Of a DNA stretch of 10,088 nt, positions 1-6,944 are shown in pieces (position 1 is the stretch's first letter; every line of letters starts with the position of its first letter). A program made the translations under genes and the position numbers. Below the pieces are notes generated by a model, which did not search any database, was not told where the DNA came from, and saw only the letters and a list, made by a program, of their open reading frames with translations. The stretch spans positions 1 to 10,088 of the forward strand of contig JBHHXR010000125.1 in the NCBI GenBank assembly GCA_046757205.1. Reading direction: 5' to 3'. The stretch comes from JBHHXR01 sp046757205. GTDB taxonomy: Bacteria; Pseudomonadota; Alphaproteobacteria; Rhodobacterales; Rhodobacteraceae.

Positions 1-165
1 CACCGAATCGCGCAGATCACCGGTCAGGCGCCGGACCTGATCCGGCGTCTCGACGTTTCTGGCGAACAGGATGAAACCCCAGGGATCGGAATCCGCGAAA
101 AATTCCCGCTCGCGGCCGGACAGAACCGCGCCCTCGCAGCCAAATACCACGGCGCGGGCGGCCAC
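1..165 (-). CDS. nagZ: NagZ-type beta-N-acetylhexosaminidase, N-terminal fragment
   Basis: Only the first 55 codons are present; the frame is open to the left edge. The family is a cytoplasmic glycoside hydrolase family 3 enzyme that removes N-acetylglucosamine from anhydro-muropeptides during peptidoglycan recycling. The fragment contains FGCEG followed by a DPWGFILFARN stretch and TPDQVRRLTGDLR, the characteristic opening of alphaproteobacterial NagZ (first beta strand and helix of the TIM barrel). The catalytic His/Asp region is off the window. The start chosen is GTG at 165-163, because the same frame is closed by the stop of the upstream SPOR gene 3 nt earlier. A purine-rich AGGGA about 9 nt upstream, inside the end of the SPOR gene, can serve as ribosome-binding site. 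The near-contact with the SPOR gene implies co-transcription and probably translational coupling. Identity is confident from family resemblance; the exact start is less so, since another GTG lies five codons in. Confidence 0.85.
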   Translation of the reverse strand, partial: MAARAVVFGCEGAVLSGREREFFADSDPWGFILFARNVETPDQVRRLTGDLRDSV

Positions 166-168
166 GGC

Positions 169-1008
169 CTAACGTCCCTGTGTGGGCGTGCAGGAAATGC
201 TGCGCGCCTGCAATGCAGAACAGAACGACTTGCCGTCATCAAACGATTCGAACCCCGCCACCTGCAGCCGGTAGACGGTTCTGCCGCCCGACCTGGTCTC
301 GGTGATGCTGCTCTCCCGCCCGCCCAGAAGGTCGCCGTTTTCAGCCAGTATCCGGGACCATTGCTGACGCGCGATGTCGGCGCTGGCGAAGGTTCCGAGG
401 TTTACCGAAGTCTTGCCGGAACCGGCCTCCGCGCCGCTTTGCAGCGTCGGCTGGGTGCCGGCGATCATCCGGTCGATTTCCGTCGTCGGATCGACATCCG
501 TCCTGAGCGACACCGGGCGGACACGCGGCGGGCGCGAGGTTACGAGATTGCCGTCGGCGTCGAAGGCGGCGTCGGGCAGTTCCTCGACCGGCGCGGCGTC
601 GGTCTCGGCGGCCGGCGAAACCCGTTCCGCAGGCTCGGCGGGTTGTTCCACCACATTGCCCGCCGGAACCTCGTCGGGCAGCAGCTCCTCGGGCGGCGGC
701 GCTGTCCGGCCGCCGGCATCTGCCCTGGGCGGCGGCGCACCGGACAGAACGCTGTTCACTTCCAGTCCCTGGTTGGCCGCCCGGTCGCCGCCCGGGTCCT
801 CGGGCTGTTCGCGCATGGGGCCCTCGGTCGCCTTGCTCACCGGCAGTTCCGTCGCGTCGCGCACGCCCAGCCGGTAGGACCAGAACCCGCCACCGACGAT
901 CAGCGCAAGCGACGCCAGCGCCCCGAACCATTTCATTGCATTCCCGAGAATCGCGGCCATTCCGACCTCCTCGGTCCGCCGGTTCCCGGACATCAAGGTT
1001 TCCTGCAT
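169..1008 (-). CDS. SPOR-domain membrane-anchored cell-envelope protein
   Basis: SPOR domains bind denuded peptidoglycan glycan strands, typically at the division septum. With the start used here the protein has 279 residues. It has a short cytoplasmic N-terminus, one transmembrane helix at about 25-45 (WFGALASLALIVGG followed by WSYRLG), a long low-complexity Pro/Ala/Glu-rich periplasmic linker at about 60-195, and a C-terminal SPOR domain at about 200-275. The SPOR domain begins VNLGTFASADIARQQW and closes with a Cys-containing strand. The topology is therefore N-in, with the SPOR domain in the periplasm. Two starts are plausible: ATG at 1008 with AAGGAG 4 nt upstream, and ATG at 960 with GAGGAGG 5 nt upstream (263 residues); a TTG at 1062 has no good ribosome-binding site. 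It lies 81 bp after argS and 3 nt before nagZ, so it probably belongs to that transcript. This argS-SPOR-nagZ order is familiar in Rhodobacterales. The specific division role is inferred from the domain only. Confidence 0.88.
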   Translation of the reverse strand: MQETLMSGNRRTEEVGMAAILGNAMKWFGALASLALIVGGGFWSYRLGVRDATELPVSKATEGPMREQPEDPGGDRAANQGLEVNSVLSGAPPPRADAGGRTAPPPEELLPDEVPAGNVVEQPAEPAERVSPAAETDAAPVEELPDAAFDADGNLVTSRPPRVRPVSLRTDVDPTTEIDRMIAGTQPTLQSGAEAGSGKTSVNLGTFASADIARQQWSRILAENGDLLGGRESSITETRSGGRTVYRLQVAGFESFDDGKSFCSALQARSISCTPTQGR

Positions 1009-1089
1009 CGGGCTCCTTGCCTTTCCGCCCCCAACCTTATCTTGTGGACGCGGCCGCTCCAATCCCCAAATGTACCCTCAGGATGCTTG

Positions 1090-2832
1090 TTACATCTCTT
1101 CCAAGGGAGTGATTCCCAGAATACCAAGACCAGCGCCAATAACAACAGAAACGGAACCGACAAGCGCCAGCCGGGCCATCGTGGTTTCCGGCTCCGAGGT
1201 TTGCAGGAACCGCGAACCCGGCCGCACTTTGCCCATATGCTGAAGCGCGTGGTATTCCGAGGCCAGTTCATTGAGATAGAACGCGATGCGATGCGGCTCG
1301 TGATGGCGCGCCGCGAGTTCCACCTGTCGCGGCCATTCCGCGACCCGGCGCACCAGCGAGAGTTCCGCTTCGTCAGTCAAGCGCGCGGTGTCCGCCCTGA
1401 GCAGGGACGCCGGCTCGACGGCAAACCCGGCTTCGGCGGCCTTGCGCAGCACCGAGGCGATGCGGGCATGTGCGTACTGCACGTAAAAGACCGGATTGTC
1501 CTTCGATTGCTCCTGCGCCTTGGCGAAATCGAAATCCAGCGGCGCGTCGTTCTTGCGCGTCAACATGACGAATCGGGTGACGTCGGGACCGACCTCGTCA
1601 ACCACGTCGCGCAGGGAAACGAACGTCCCCGCGCGCTTCGACATCTTGAAGGGCTTGCCGTCCTTGAACAGCCGCACTAGTTGGCAGAGCTTGATGTCGA
1701 GCGGCACCTTGCCGTCCGACAGCGCCGACACCGCCGCCTTCATCCGCTTGACATAGCCGCCGTGGTCGGCGCCGAGGACGTCGACGAGCTCGTCGAAGCC
1801 GCGCAGAATCTTGTCGTAGTGATAGGCGATATCGGGTGCAAAATAGGTCCACGAGCCGTCGGATTTCCTGACCGGCCTGTCGACGTCGTCGCCGTGGGCG
1901 GTGGAACGGAACAGCGTCTGCTCGCGCGCCTCCCAGTCTTCCGGAACGCGCCCCCTCGGCGGTTCCAGAACGCCCTCGTAGATCAGGCCCTTTTCGGCCA
2001 GGTGATCCAGCGCCGCCTCGATCCGCCCGGTTCCGTAGAGCGACTTTTCGGAAAAGAACACGTCCATTTCCACGTTCAGCGCCTTCAGATCGGCGCGGAT
2101 CATGTCCATCATGGCCGATGTGGCGAATTCCCGCACCGGCGCCAGCCATTCCGCCTCGGGTCTGTCGATCAGCGTGTCGCCGAACCTGTCCTTGAGCGCC
2201 TGACCGACCGGGATCAGGTAATCGCCGGGGTAAAGGCCCTCGGCTATTTCGGGATCGAGCCCGTTCGATTCGCGGTAGCGCTCATAGGCCGAACGGGCCA
2301 GCACATCGACCTGCGCGCCGCCGTCGTTGATGTAATATTCCCGGGTCACGTCATAGCCGGCGAAATCCAGCAGCCCGGCCAGCGCATCACCGAAGACGGC
2401 ACCGCGGGTATGGCCGACGTGCAGGGGGCCGGTCGGGTTGGCGGAGACGAACTCCACGTTGACCCTGCGCCCCGCCCCCATCGATGAACGGCCGAACGAA
2501 GCGGGATCGCTCAGGGCCGTGCGAACGACCCCGAGCCAGGTGTCCGGCGTCAGCCGCAGGTTGATGAACCCGGGGCCGGCGACCTCCGCCAGCGCGATAC
2601 GTTCGTCCGCCGCCAGTTCTTCCGCCAGCACGCCAGCCAGATCGCGCGGCTTCATGCCCGCCTGCTTCGCCAGCACCATCGGCGCGTTGCTCGCCATTTC
2701 CCCGTGCCCGGCGTCGCGCGGCGGTTCAACCGAAACGTTGGAAAAGTCCAGCCCGCCGGGCAAATTGCCCGCTGCCGCCAACTGCTCCAGACGCTGCACC
2801 ACCAGCGCGCGTATATCGGAAAAAAGGTTCAT
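1090..2832 (-). CDS. argS: Arginyl-tRNA synthetase (class I)
   Basis: The enzyme charges tRNA-Arg with arginine using ATP in the cytoplasm. Its 580 residues match the usual family length. An N-terminal tRNA-recognition (Add-1) domain occupies about 1-110. The Rossmann catalytic core follows with the HIGH signature HVGH at 138-141, preceded by the typical VEFVSANPTGPLH context. The KMSKS loop is KMSKR at 396-400, followed by AGTFVSLRD. The C-terminal helical DALR anticodon-binding domain starts near VQYAHARI (about 451-458) and runs to the end, including the typical final LGITPLEEM-type ending. The ATG at 2832 has a weak CAGGA about 9 nt upstream. It is transcribed away from dgt, from a likely promoter in the 211-bp gap, and is followed after 81 bp by the SPOR gene. 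No truncation or missing catalytic motif is seen. Confidence 0.98.
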   Translation of the reverse strand: MNLFSDIRALVVQRLEQLAAAGNLPGGLDFSNVSVEPPRDAGHGEMASNAPMVLAKQAGMKPRDLAGVLAEELAADERIALAEVAGPGFINLRLTPDTWLGVVRTALSDPASFGRSSMGAGRRVNVEFVSANPTGPLHVGHTRGAVFGDALAGLLDFAGYDVTREYYINDGGAQVDVLARSAYERYRESNGLDPEIAEGLYPGDYLIPVGQALKDRFGDTLIDRPEAEWLAPVREFATSAMMDMIRADLKALNVEMDVFFSEKSLYGTGRIEAALDHLAEKGLIYEGVLEPPRGRVPEDWEAREQTLFRSTAHGDDVDRPVRKSDGSWTYFAPDIAYHYDKILRGFDELVDVLGADHGGYVKRMKAAVSALSDGKVPLDIKLCQLVRLFKDGKPFKMSKRAGTFVSLRDVVDEVGPDVTRFVMLTRKNDAPLDFDFAKAQEQSKDNPVFYVQYAHARIASVLRKAAEAGFAVEPASLLRADTARLTDEAELSLVRRVAEWPRQVELAARHHEPHRIAFYLNELASEYHALQHMGKVRPGSRFLQTSEPETTMARLALVGSVSVVIGAGLGILGITPLEEM

Positions 2833-2859
2833 CCCGCAAATCCTGACAAGTTGGCGCCG

Positions 2860-2887
2860 GGTTTAACACGCCGCCTGCCAAGGTCAA
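2860..2887 (-). promoter_or_regulatory. Candidate sigma-70 promoter of argS
   Basis: On the minus strand TTGACC (2887-2882) is separated by 16 nt from TAAACC (2865-2860). The predicted start of transcription lies about 20 nt before the argS ATG. The -35 is 5 of 6 to consensus and the -10 only 3 of 6. It sits in the 2833-3043 gap between dgt and argS. The rest of that gap shows no gene and no U-tract terminator, so read-through from dgt is also possible. Confidence 0.4.
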
Positions 2888-3043
2888 CGCCGCCCCGCGG
2901 GAAACCGGGGTCACGCCAACGTGTCGGGTGTCATGCAACCTTTTCTGCGTATGATCTTCAGGTTGTCCGTATACGAAAATGCGATCGAGATGTGTGGCGA
3001 CGGCCGCGCCAGCACGGTGTCGTCCTTGCCCTTTACCGAGAAT

Positions 3044-4195
3044 TCACGTCGGCTGCGCCATCGGGTCGGTCAGCCAGCGGTGCTCGTGCAGCGCAAAGCG
3101 GTCCGTCATGCCGGCGATGTAGTCGGCGATCACCGTCGCTTGCTGCGTTTCGTCGCCCTTGGTGGCCCAGCGCCGCCAGTCGTCGGGCAGCATGCCGGGG
3201 TCTTCCATGAAGATGCCGAAAATCTCCTTCACGATCAGACCGGCCTTGCGGCGCATGCGGCGCACCTTCCAGTGCCGGTACATGTTGGTGAAGAAGAAAT
3301 CCCTGATCACCTCGATATCCGCCTCCATCGGGCCGGAAAACCGGATGACGTGGCGGCCGAGTTCGCGCACCGCCTGCGGGGAATCGGGTCCGGCCTCGGC
3401 CAGCAACCGCCGGCTCTCGGTGATGACGTCCTCGACCATTTCACCGAACACCCGGCGCAGCGCCTCGTGGCGCCGGCGGATATGGTCGAGGCCGGGATAC
3501 TTCTTTTCCACCTCGTCGTAGCAGCGGCCGATGACCGGCAGTTCGCGGATCTGCGCCTCGCTGAAAAGGCCGGCGCGCAATCCGTCGTCGAGGTCGTGAT
3601 TGTTGTAGGCGATATCGTCGGAAATCGCGGCTGCCTGCGCCTCGGCGCTGGCATAGGTTCCAAGCTCCAGATCGTGCTCGGCGTTGTACGCGGCCAGCGC
3701 CGCAGGCGGATCGCCCTCCACGGGGCCGTTATGCTTTGCGATACCTTCCAGAGTTTCCCAAGTGAGGTTCAACCCGTTGAACTCGGCATAGTGCCGCTCC
3801 AGCATGGTCACGATCTTGATGGTCTGCGCATTGTGATCGAAGCCGCCGAAAGGCTGCATCGCCTCGTTCAGAGCGTCCTCGCCGGTATGGCCGAACGGCG
3901 TGTGCCCGAGGTCGTGGGCCAGCGCCACCGCCTCGGTCAACTCGGCGTTCAGCCCCAGCACGCCGGCGATGGTGCGCGCCACCTGCGCCACCTCGATGGT
4001 ATGGGTCAGCCGCGTGCGGTAGTAGTCGCCCTCGTGCTCGACGAACACCTGGGTCTTGTATTTCAGCCGCCGGAAGGCCGAGGAATGGATGATCCGGTCG
4101 CGGTCGCGCTGAAACGCCGAGCGGTGGGCGGATTCCTCTTCCGCGTGCAACCGCCCCCTGCTGGTGGACGGATCGGAGGCGTAGATCGCAGACAT
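3044..4195 (-). CDS. dgt: Deoxyguanosinetriphosphate triphosphohydrolase-like protein (HD domain)
   Basis: The family hydrolyses dNTPs to the deoxynucleoside and inorganic triphosphate, which helps set dNTP pools. The protein has 383 residues and reads as the shorter dGTPase-like (type 2) class rather than the longer enterobacterial Dgt. The metal-binding HD residues are visible: His65 in YYRTRLTHT, His94-Asp95 in ALAHDLGHTPFGH, and the aspartate pair at 193-194 in ISDDIAYNNHDLDDG. The N-terminal RDRDRIIHSSAFRRLKYKTQVF signature of the family spans about 30-51. The ATG at 4195 begins the conserved start of homologues (a Tyr-Ala-x-Asp-Pro stretch near the N-terminus). The ribosome-binding site is weak, with AAGGG about 11 nt upstream. 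It is divergent from erpA and precedes argS on the same strand. Substrate preference within dNTPs cannot be read from the sequence. Confidence 0.95.
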   Translation of the reverse strand: MSAIYASDPSTSRGRLHAEEESAHRSAFQRDRDRIIHSSAFRRLKYKTQVFVEHEGDYYRTRLTHTIEVAQVARTIAGVLGLNAELTEAVALAHDLGHTPFGHTGEDALNEAMQPFGGFDHNAQTIKIVTMLERHYAEFNGLNLTWETLEGIAKHNGPVEGDPPAALAAYNAEHDLELGTYASAEAQAAAISDDIAYNNHDLDDGLRAGLFSEAQIRELPVIGRCYDEVEKKYPGLDHIRRRHEALRRVFGEMVEDVITESRRLLAEAGPDSPQAVRELGRHVIRFSGPMEADIEVIRDFFFTNMYRHWKVRRMRRKAGLIVKEIFGIFMEDPGMLPDDWRRWATKGDETQQATVIADYIAGMTDRFALHEHRWLTDPMAQPT

Positions 4196-4209
4196 CTGAC
4201 GCGTCGCCC

Positions 4210-4238
4210 TTGTTGTACGGGGAGCAACCCCCTAATTT
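4210..4238 (+). promoter_or_regulatory. Candidate promoter of erpA-xth in the dgt/erpA divergent spacer
   Basis: TTGTTG (4210-4215) and TAATTT (4233-4238) are spaced by 17 nt, pointing to erpA 37 nt downstream. The spacer carries a small inverted repeat, GGGG-AGCAA-CCCC (4219-4231). That repeat could be an operator or chance in GC-rich DNA. The dgt promoter must lie in or near the same 79-bp spacer on the other strand, but no convincing element pair was found for it. Confidence 0.4.
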
Positions 4239-4274
4239 ACTGACTGCTTACAGGATGATGAGGAACGCCGAAAG

Positions 4275-4610
4275 ATGAACCTAGCGCTGCCGCCGAAAGT
4301 GACGGACCGGGCCTACCAGCGGCTCGGGTCCATCAACGCCGCGCTGGACGCGCCGAAATGCCTGCGCGTCGCGGTCGAGGGTGGCGGGTGCTCGGGCTTT
4401 CAGTACGATATCCGGCTGGAGGATGCGCCGGCCGACGACGATCTGGTGCTGGAGCGGGACGGCCTGAGAGTATTGGTGGACCCGGTATCGCTGCCCTTCC
4501 TGTCGAACGCCACCATCGACTTTTCGCGCGAACTGATCGGCGCGCGCTTCGTCGTCAACAATCCGAACGCGACAAGCTCTTGCGGCTGCGGCACCTCGTT
4601 TTCGATCTGA
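4275..4610 (+). CDS. erpA: A-type iron-sulfur carrier protein, ErpA-like
   Basis: A-type carriers accept Fe-S clusters from the Suf or Isc scaffold and deliver them to apo-enzymes in the cytoplasm. The 111 residues cover one HesB/IscA domain. The three ligand cysteines are present: Cys39 in EGGGCSGFQY, and Cys103 and Cys105 in the C-terminal CGCGTSFSI ending. The FVVNNPNATSSCGCG context resembles ErpA more than IscA or SufA, but the subclass is inferred from a short motif. ATG at 4275 has GAGGAA about 10 nt upstream. It is the first gene of a likely two-gene unit with xth, 55 bp downstream, and is divergent from dgt. There are no suf or isc genes in the window, so it stands apart from the main assembly operon. 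Confidence 0.93.
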   Translation: MNLALPPKVTDRAYQRLGSINAALDAPKCLRVAVEGGGCSGFQYDIRLEDAPADDDLVLERDGLRVLVDPVSLPFLSNATIDFSRELIGARFVVNNPNATSSCGCGTSFSI

Positions 4611-4665
4611 GCTTGAGGCGCTTTCATCCGGGCGATAGCCTGACCGTGCCGAACGCGGAGCCGCC

Positions 4666-5448
4666 ATGAAGATCGCATCGTTCAACATCAACGGGATCAA
4701 GGCGCGTCTGCCGGCCGTTCTCGACTGGCTGCAGGAGACGTCTCCCGATGTCGCCCTGTTGCAGGAGATCAAGTCGATCGACGCGAATTTTCCGTGTGAA
4801 CCTATTGAAAATCTTGGATATAACGTCGAAGCGCACGGTCAGAAAAGCTTCAACGGGGTGGCCATCGTGTCGAAATATCCCGTGGAGGACGTGGTGCGCG
4901 GCCTGCCCGGCGATGACGATGACACACAGGCGCGCTGGATCGAGGCCACGGTGACGGGCGACAAAGCCACCGTGCGGGTTTGCTGCCTCTATCTGCCCAA
5001 CGGCAACCCGGTCCCCGGACCGAAATTCGATTACAAGCTGGCGTGGATGGCGCGGATGAAGGCTCGGGCCGAGACGCTCCTGAAGTCCGAGGAAATTGCG
5101 CTAATGGCCGGGGATTACAATATAATCCCGCAGCCAGAGGACGCCCACAGCCCCGAGGATTGGTGGGGTGACGCGTTGTACAGGCCCGAAAGCCTCGCGG
5201 CTTTTCGCGAAATTCATCACCTTGGCTTCACCGATGCTTTCCGCGCCGTGAATTCCGCGCCGCTGAACTACACCTTCTGGGATTTCCAGCGCGGCGCCTG
5301 GAACCGCAACGACGGCATCCGGATCGACCATTTCCTGCTGACGCCGCAGGCCGCCGACCGGCTGAGCGACTGCCGGATCGACCGCTTCATGCGCGGCCGC
5401 GAGCGGCCTTCCGACCACGTGCCGATCTGGGTTGAGCTGGATGTGTGA
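4666..5448 (+). CDS. xth: Exodeoxyribonuclease III (AP endonuclease, EEP family)
   Basis: The enzyme cleaves abasic sites and removes 3' blocking groups in base-excision repair, and degrades duplex DNA 3' to 5'. The 260 residues match the family. The catalytic set is complete: Asn7 in SFNINGIKAR, Glu34 in LLQEIK, Tyr109 in CLYLPNG, Asp150 and Asn152 in MAGDYNI, Asp221 in RIDHFLL, and Asp250-His251 in the closing PSDHVPIWVEL. The start is ATG at 4666 with GGAG 5-6 nt upstream. It follows erpA by 55 bp with no terminator between them, so co-transcription is likely. The downstream side is convergent with the monooxygenase gene. Nothing unusual is seen in length or motifs. Confidence 0.97.
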   Translation: MKIASFNINGIKARLPAVLDWLQETSPDVALLQEIKSIDANFPCEPIENLGYNVEAHGQKSFNGVAIVSKYPVEDVVRGLPGDDDDTQARWIEATVTGDKATVRVCCLYLPNGNPVPGPKFDYKLAWMARMKARAETLLKSEEIALMAGDYNIIPQPEDAHSPEDWWGDALYRPESLAAFREIHHLGFTDAFRAVNSAPLNYTFWDFQRGAWNRNDGIRIDHFLLTPQAADRLSDCRIDRFMRGRERPSDHVPIWVELDV

Positions 5449-5462
5449 GACATCTGCGAAAC

Positions 5463-5484
5463 CGTCCCGCACCTGATCCGGGAC
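5463..5484. repeat. Short inverted repeat, possible dispersed REP-like element
   Basis: GTCCCG (5463-5468) and CGGGAC (5479-5484) form a 6-bp stem around a 10-nt loop, just after the xth stop. The form CCCGxACCTGATCCGGG resembles intergenic palindromes that are scattered through many alphaproteobacterial chromosomes; that resemblance is recalled, not searched. No second copy was found in this window. Confidence 0.45.
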
Positions 5485-5509
5485 CTCATGGTGCCCGAGA
5501 TGCAAGGGG

Positions 5510-5528
5510 GGCCCCCGGCTCGGGGGCC
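5510..5528. terminator. Strong GC hairpin between convergent xth and monooxygenase
   Basis: GGCCCCCG (5510-5517), loop GCT, and CGGGGGCC (5521-5528) form a perfect 8-bp stem between two convergent stop codons at 5448 and 5543. The position fits a bidirectional terminator. Neither strand has a T-run after it, so an intrinsic mechanism is doubtful; it may instead block transcript ends from exonucleases or assist Rho. Confidence 0.5.
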
Positions 5529-5542
5529 GGGGCGGTGTGGGA

Positions 5543-6736
5543 TTATTGCGCTGTCACGTCGCGCCCGTAGAGCCAGTCGAACTTGCCCAAGAGCAGGCCC
5601 GGCGCCAGCCGTGAGACCGCCCCCAGTCCGAGGTGCAGCGGGAGCGCCAGCGGCGCGCGCGCATGGTATACCCGCGCGTTCGTGCGCGCCGCCTGCTGAA
5701 CGCGCGTGGCGCGGGGCTTGCGCTTGCGGGCGTAGGACACCAGACCATCGGCCACGTCCCGCGCCTGCGCCAGCGAACACGCCAGCACCCAGGCGTCCTC
5801 CAGCGCCATCGTCGCGCCCTGCGCCAGATAGGGCAGCATCGGGTGGCATGCATCGCCGAGCAAAGCCACGCGTTTCAAAGCCCAGCGCGGCAGAACCGGG
5901 TGGTCGAACAGACCCCACAGGAAGGTCTGATCGACGGCTTCCAGAAGCGCCGATACCGCCCTGCCCCACCCCGAAAACGCCCGCCGCAGGTTTTCCGGGT
6001 TTTCTGCATGCGTCCAGCCTTCCGCCGTCCAGGCGGCGCGCTCCTCGAACGCCGCCACGTTGATCACCGATCCGCCGCGCAGCGGATAGGCGACCAGGTG
6101 CCGGCGCGGCCCCATGAAGACAGTCGCCGCGTTCGCGACGGTGCCTGCCGGCAGCATCCCTGCATCGACCAGCCCACGCCACGCCACCTGCCCGGTGAAC
6201 CGCGCCTCCGGCCCGTGAAACAACGCCGATCGCACGAAGGAGCGCACGCCGTCGGCGGCGACGACGCAATCGGCGGTCAGGTTGCTGCCGTCGTCGAGCC
6301 CGACATGGACTGCCTCGGCCGTCTCGGAGATGTTGGCGACCTCGGCGCCCAGCCGCACATAGACGCCCCGGCTCCGCACCGCCGCCGCCAGAACATCCAG
6401 CAGGTCGGCGCGGTGAAACTGCCAGTATGGATGGCCGTGCCGTCTTTCTATCGTCGCGCCCAGCGGCAGGCGCGCCACCAGGGCGCCGCTTCGGCCGTTG
6501 CGAAGTTCCACCGCCTCCGGCACGTTCGCCACCCGCGCGGCGGCCTCCGCCAATCCGAGAGCGGCCAGCACCGCAACGCCGTTGGGCGAAATCTGCAACC
6601 CGGCGCCGACTTCCTCAAGCGCCGGCGACCGCTCCAGAACCCGCACCTCCGCGCCGCGCCGCGCAAGCGCCAGGGCGGCCGCCAGACCGCCGATTCCGCC
6701 TCCGACGACGATAATGTCGAGTCCCTTGAGTTTCAT
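5543..6736 (-). CDS. FAD-dependent monooxygenase, group A aromatic hydroxylase-like
   Basis: This is a flavoprotein of the salicylate/p-hydroxybenzoate hydroxylase superfamily, which uses NAD(P)H and O2 to hydroxylate mostly aromatic substrates. The 397 residues show the three diagnostic motifs. The N-terminal dinucleotide fold is GGGIGG at 12-17, with Glu35-Arg36 ending the second strand. The DG motif is AADGVRSFVR at about 160-169. The GD motif is LLGDACHPMLPYLAQGA at about 292-308, followed by the usual helix MALEDAWVLA. The C-terminus KFDWLYGRDVT resembles the ending of alphaproteobacterial salicylate-hydroxylase-like proteins. ATG at 6736 has AGGG about 10 nt upstream. It stands alone: convergent with xth and 208 bp from the end of dksA, with no catabolic genes or regulator adjacent. 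The substrate therefore cannot be assigned; salicylate 1-monooxygenase activity would be a guess. Confidence 0.9.
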   Translation of the reverse strand: MKLKGLDIIVVGGGIGGLAAALALARRGAEVRVLERSPALEEVGAGLQISPNGVAVLAALGLAEAAARVANVPEAVELRNGRSGALVARLPLGATIERRHGHPYWQFHRADLLDVLAAAVRSRGVYVRLGAEVANISETAEAVHVGLDDGSNLTADCVVAADGVRSFVRSALFHGPEARFTGQVAWRGLVDAGMLPAGTVANAATVFMGPRRHLVAYPLRGGSVINVAAFEERAAWTAEGWTHAENPENLRRAFSGWGRAVSALLEAVDQTFLWGLFDHPVLPRWALKRVALLGDACHPMLPYLAQGATMALEDAWVLACSLAQARDVADGLVSYARKRKPRATRVQQAARTNARVYHARAPLALPLHLGLGAVSRLAPGLLLGKFDWLYGRDVTAQ

Positions 6737-6772
6737 GCGCCCGCCCTAGTTGTGAGCTTTCAACAGGTTGTC

Positions 6773-6797
6773 CGCCCCGGGGCGCAGCCTCGGGGCG
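6773..6797. repeat. GC-rich inverted repeat upstream of the monooxygenase
   Basis: CGCCCCG (6773-6779) and CGGGGCG (6791-6797) form a 7-bp stem with an 11-nt loop, 37 nt upstream of the monooxygenase ATG. It could be a leader hairpin or an operator. The surrounding 6737-6880 stretch contains no gene. A perfect TTGACA lies just upstream on the minus strand (6814-6809) but has no good -10 partner. Confidence 0.35.
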
Positions 6798-6883
6798 CGC
6801 GCGATCCTTGTCAATCCGGACGGGGGTTTCCATCAAAGGGCATCATGATCCAGTGCCTTTCCGCCGGATCAGCCGCACGGAAC

Positions 6884-6915
6884 AAAAAACCGGGGCAGAA
6901 ATCCGCGCCCCGGTT
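6884..6915 (-). terminator. Intrinsic terminator of dksA
   Basis: Read on the minus strand, AACCGGGGC (6915-6907), a 10-nt loop, and GCCCCGGTT (6896-6888) form a perfect 9-bp stem. A run of T continues to 6884. It begins 29 nt after the dksA stop codon, so it ends that transcript before the monooxygenase gene on the same strand. Confidence 0.92.
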
Positions 6916-6944
6916 CACCAGATCAGCAATCCTTCGCCACGGCG

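Noticed and set aside
361..1680. Long plus-strand open frame of 439 codons opposite the SPOR gene and the 3' part of argS
   Set aside because: It spans two well-supported genes on the other strand, has an Arg/Gly/His-rich composition and matches no family; it arises from high-GC codon bias.
2921..4243. Plus-strand open frame of 440 codons opposite dgt
   Set aside because: Antisense to an intact HD-domain gene with all motifs; the translated sequence shows no recognisable family.
6809..6814. Perfect minus-strand TTGACA as -35 of the monooxygenase gene
   Set aside because: At 16-18 nt downstream there is only GC-rich sequence with no -10-like hexamer, so it was not called a promoter.
6615..6836. 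Small 73-codon minus-strand frame overlapping the monooxygenase start
   Set aside because: Two thirds lies out of frame inside the monooxygenase gene and it lacks a recognisable domain.
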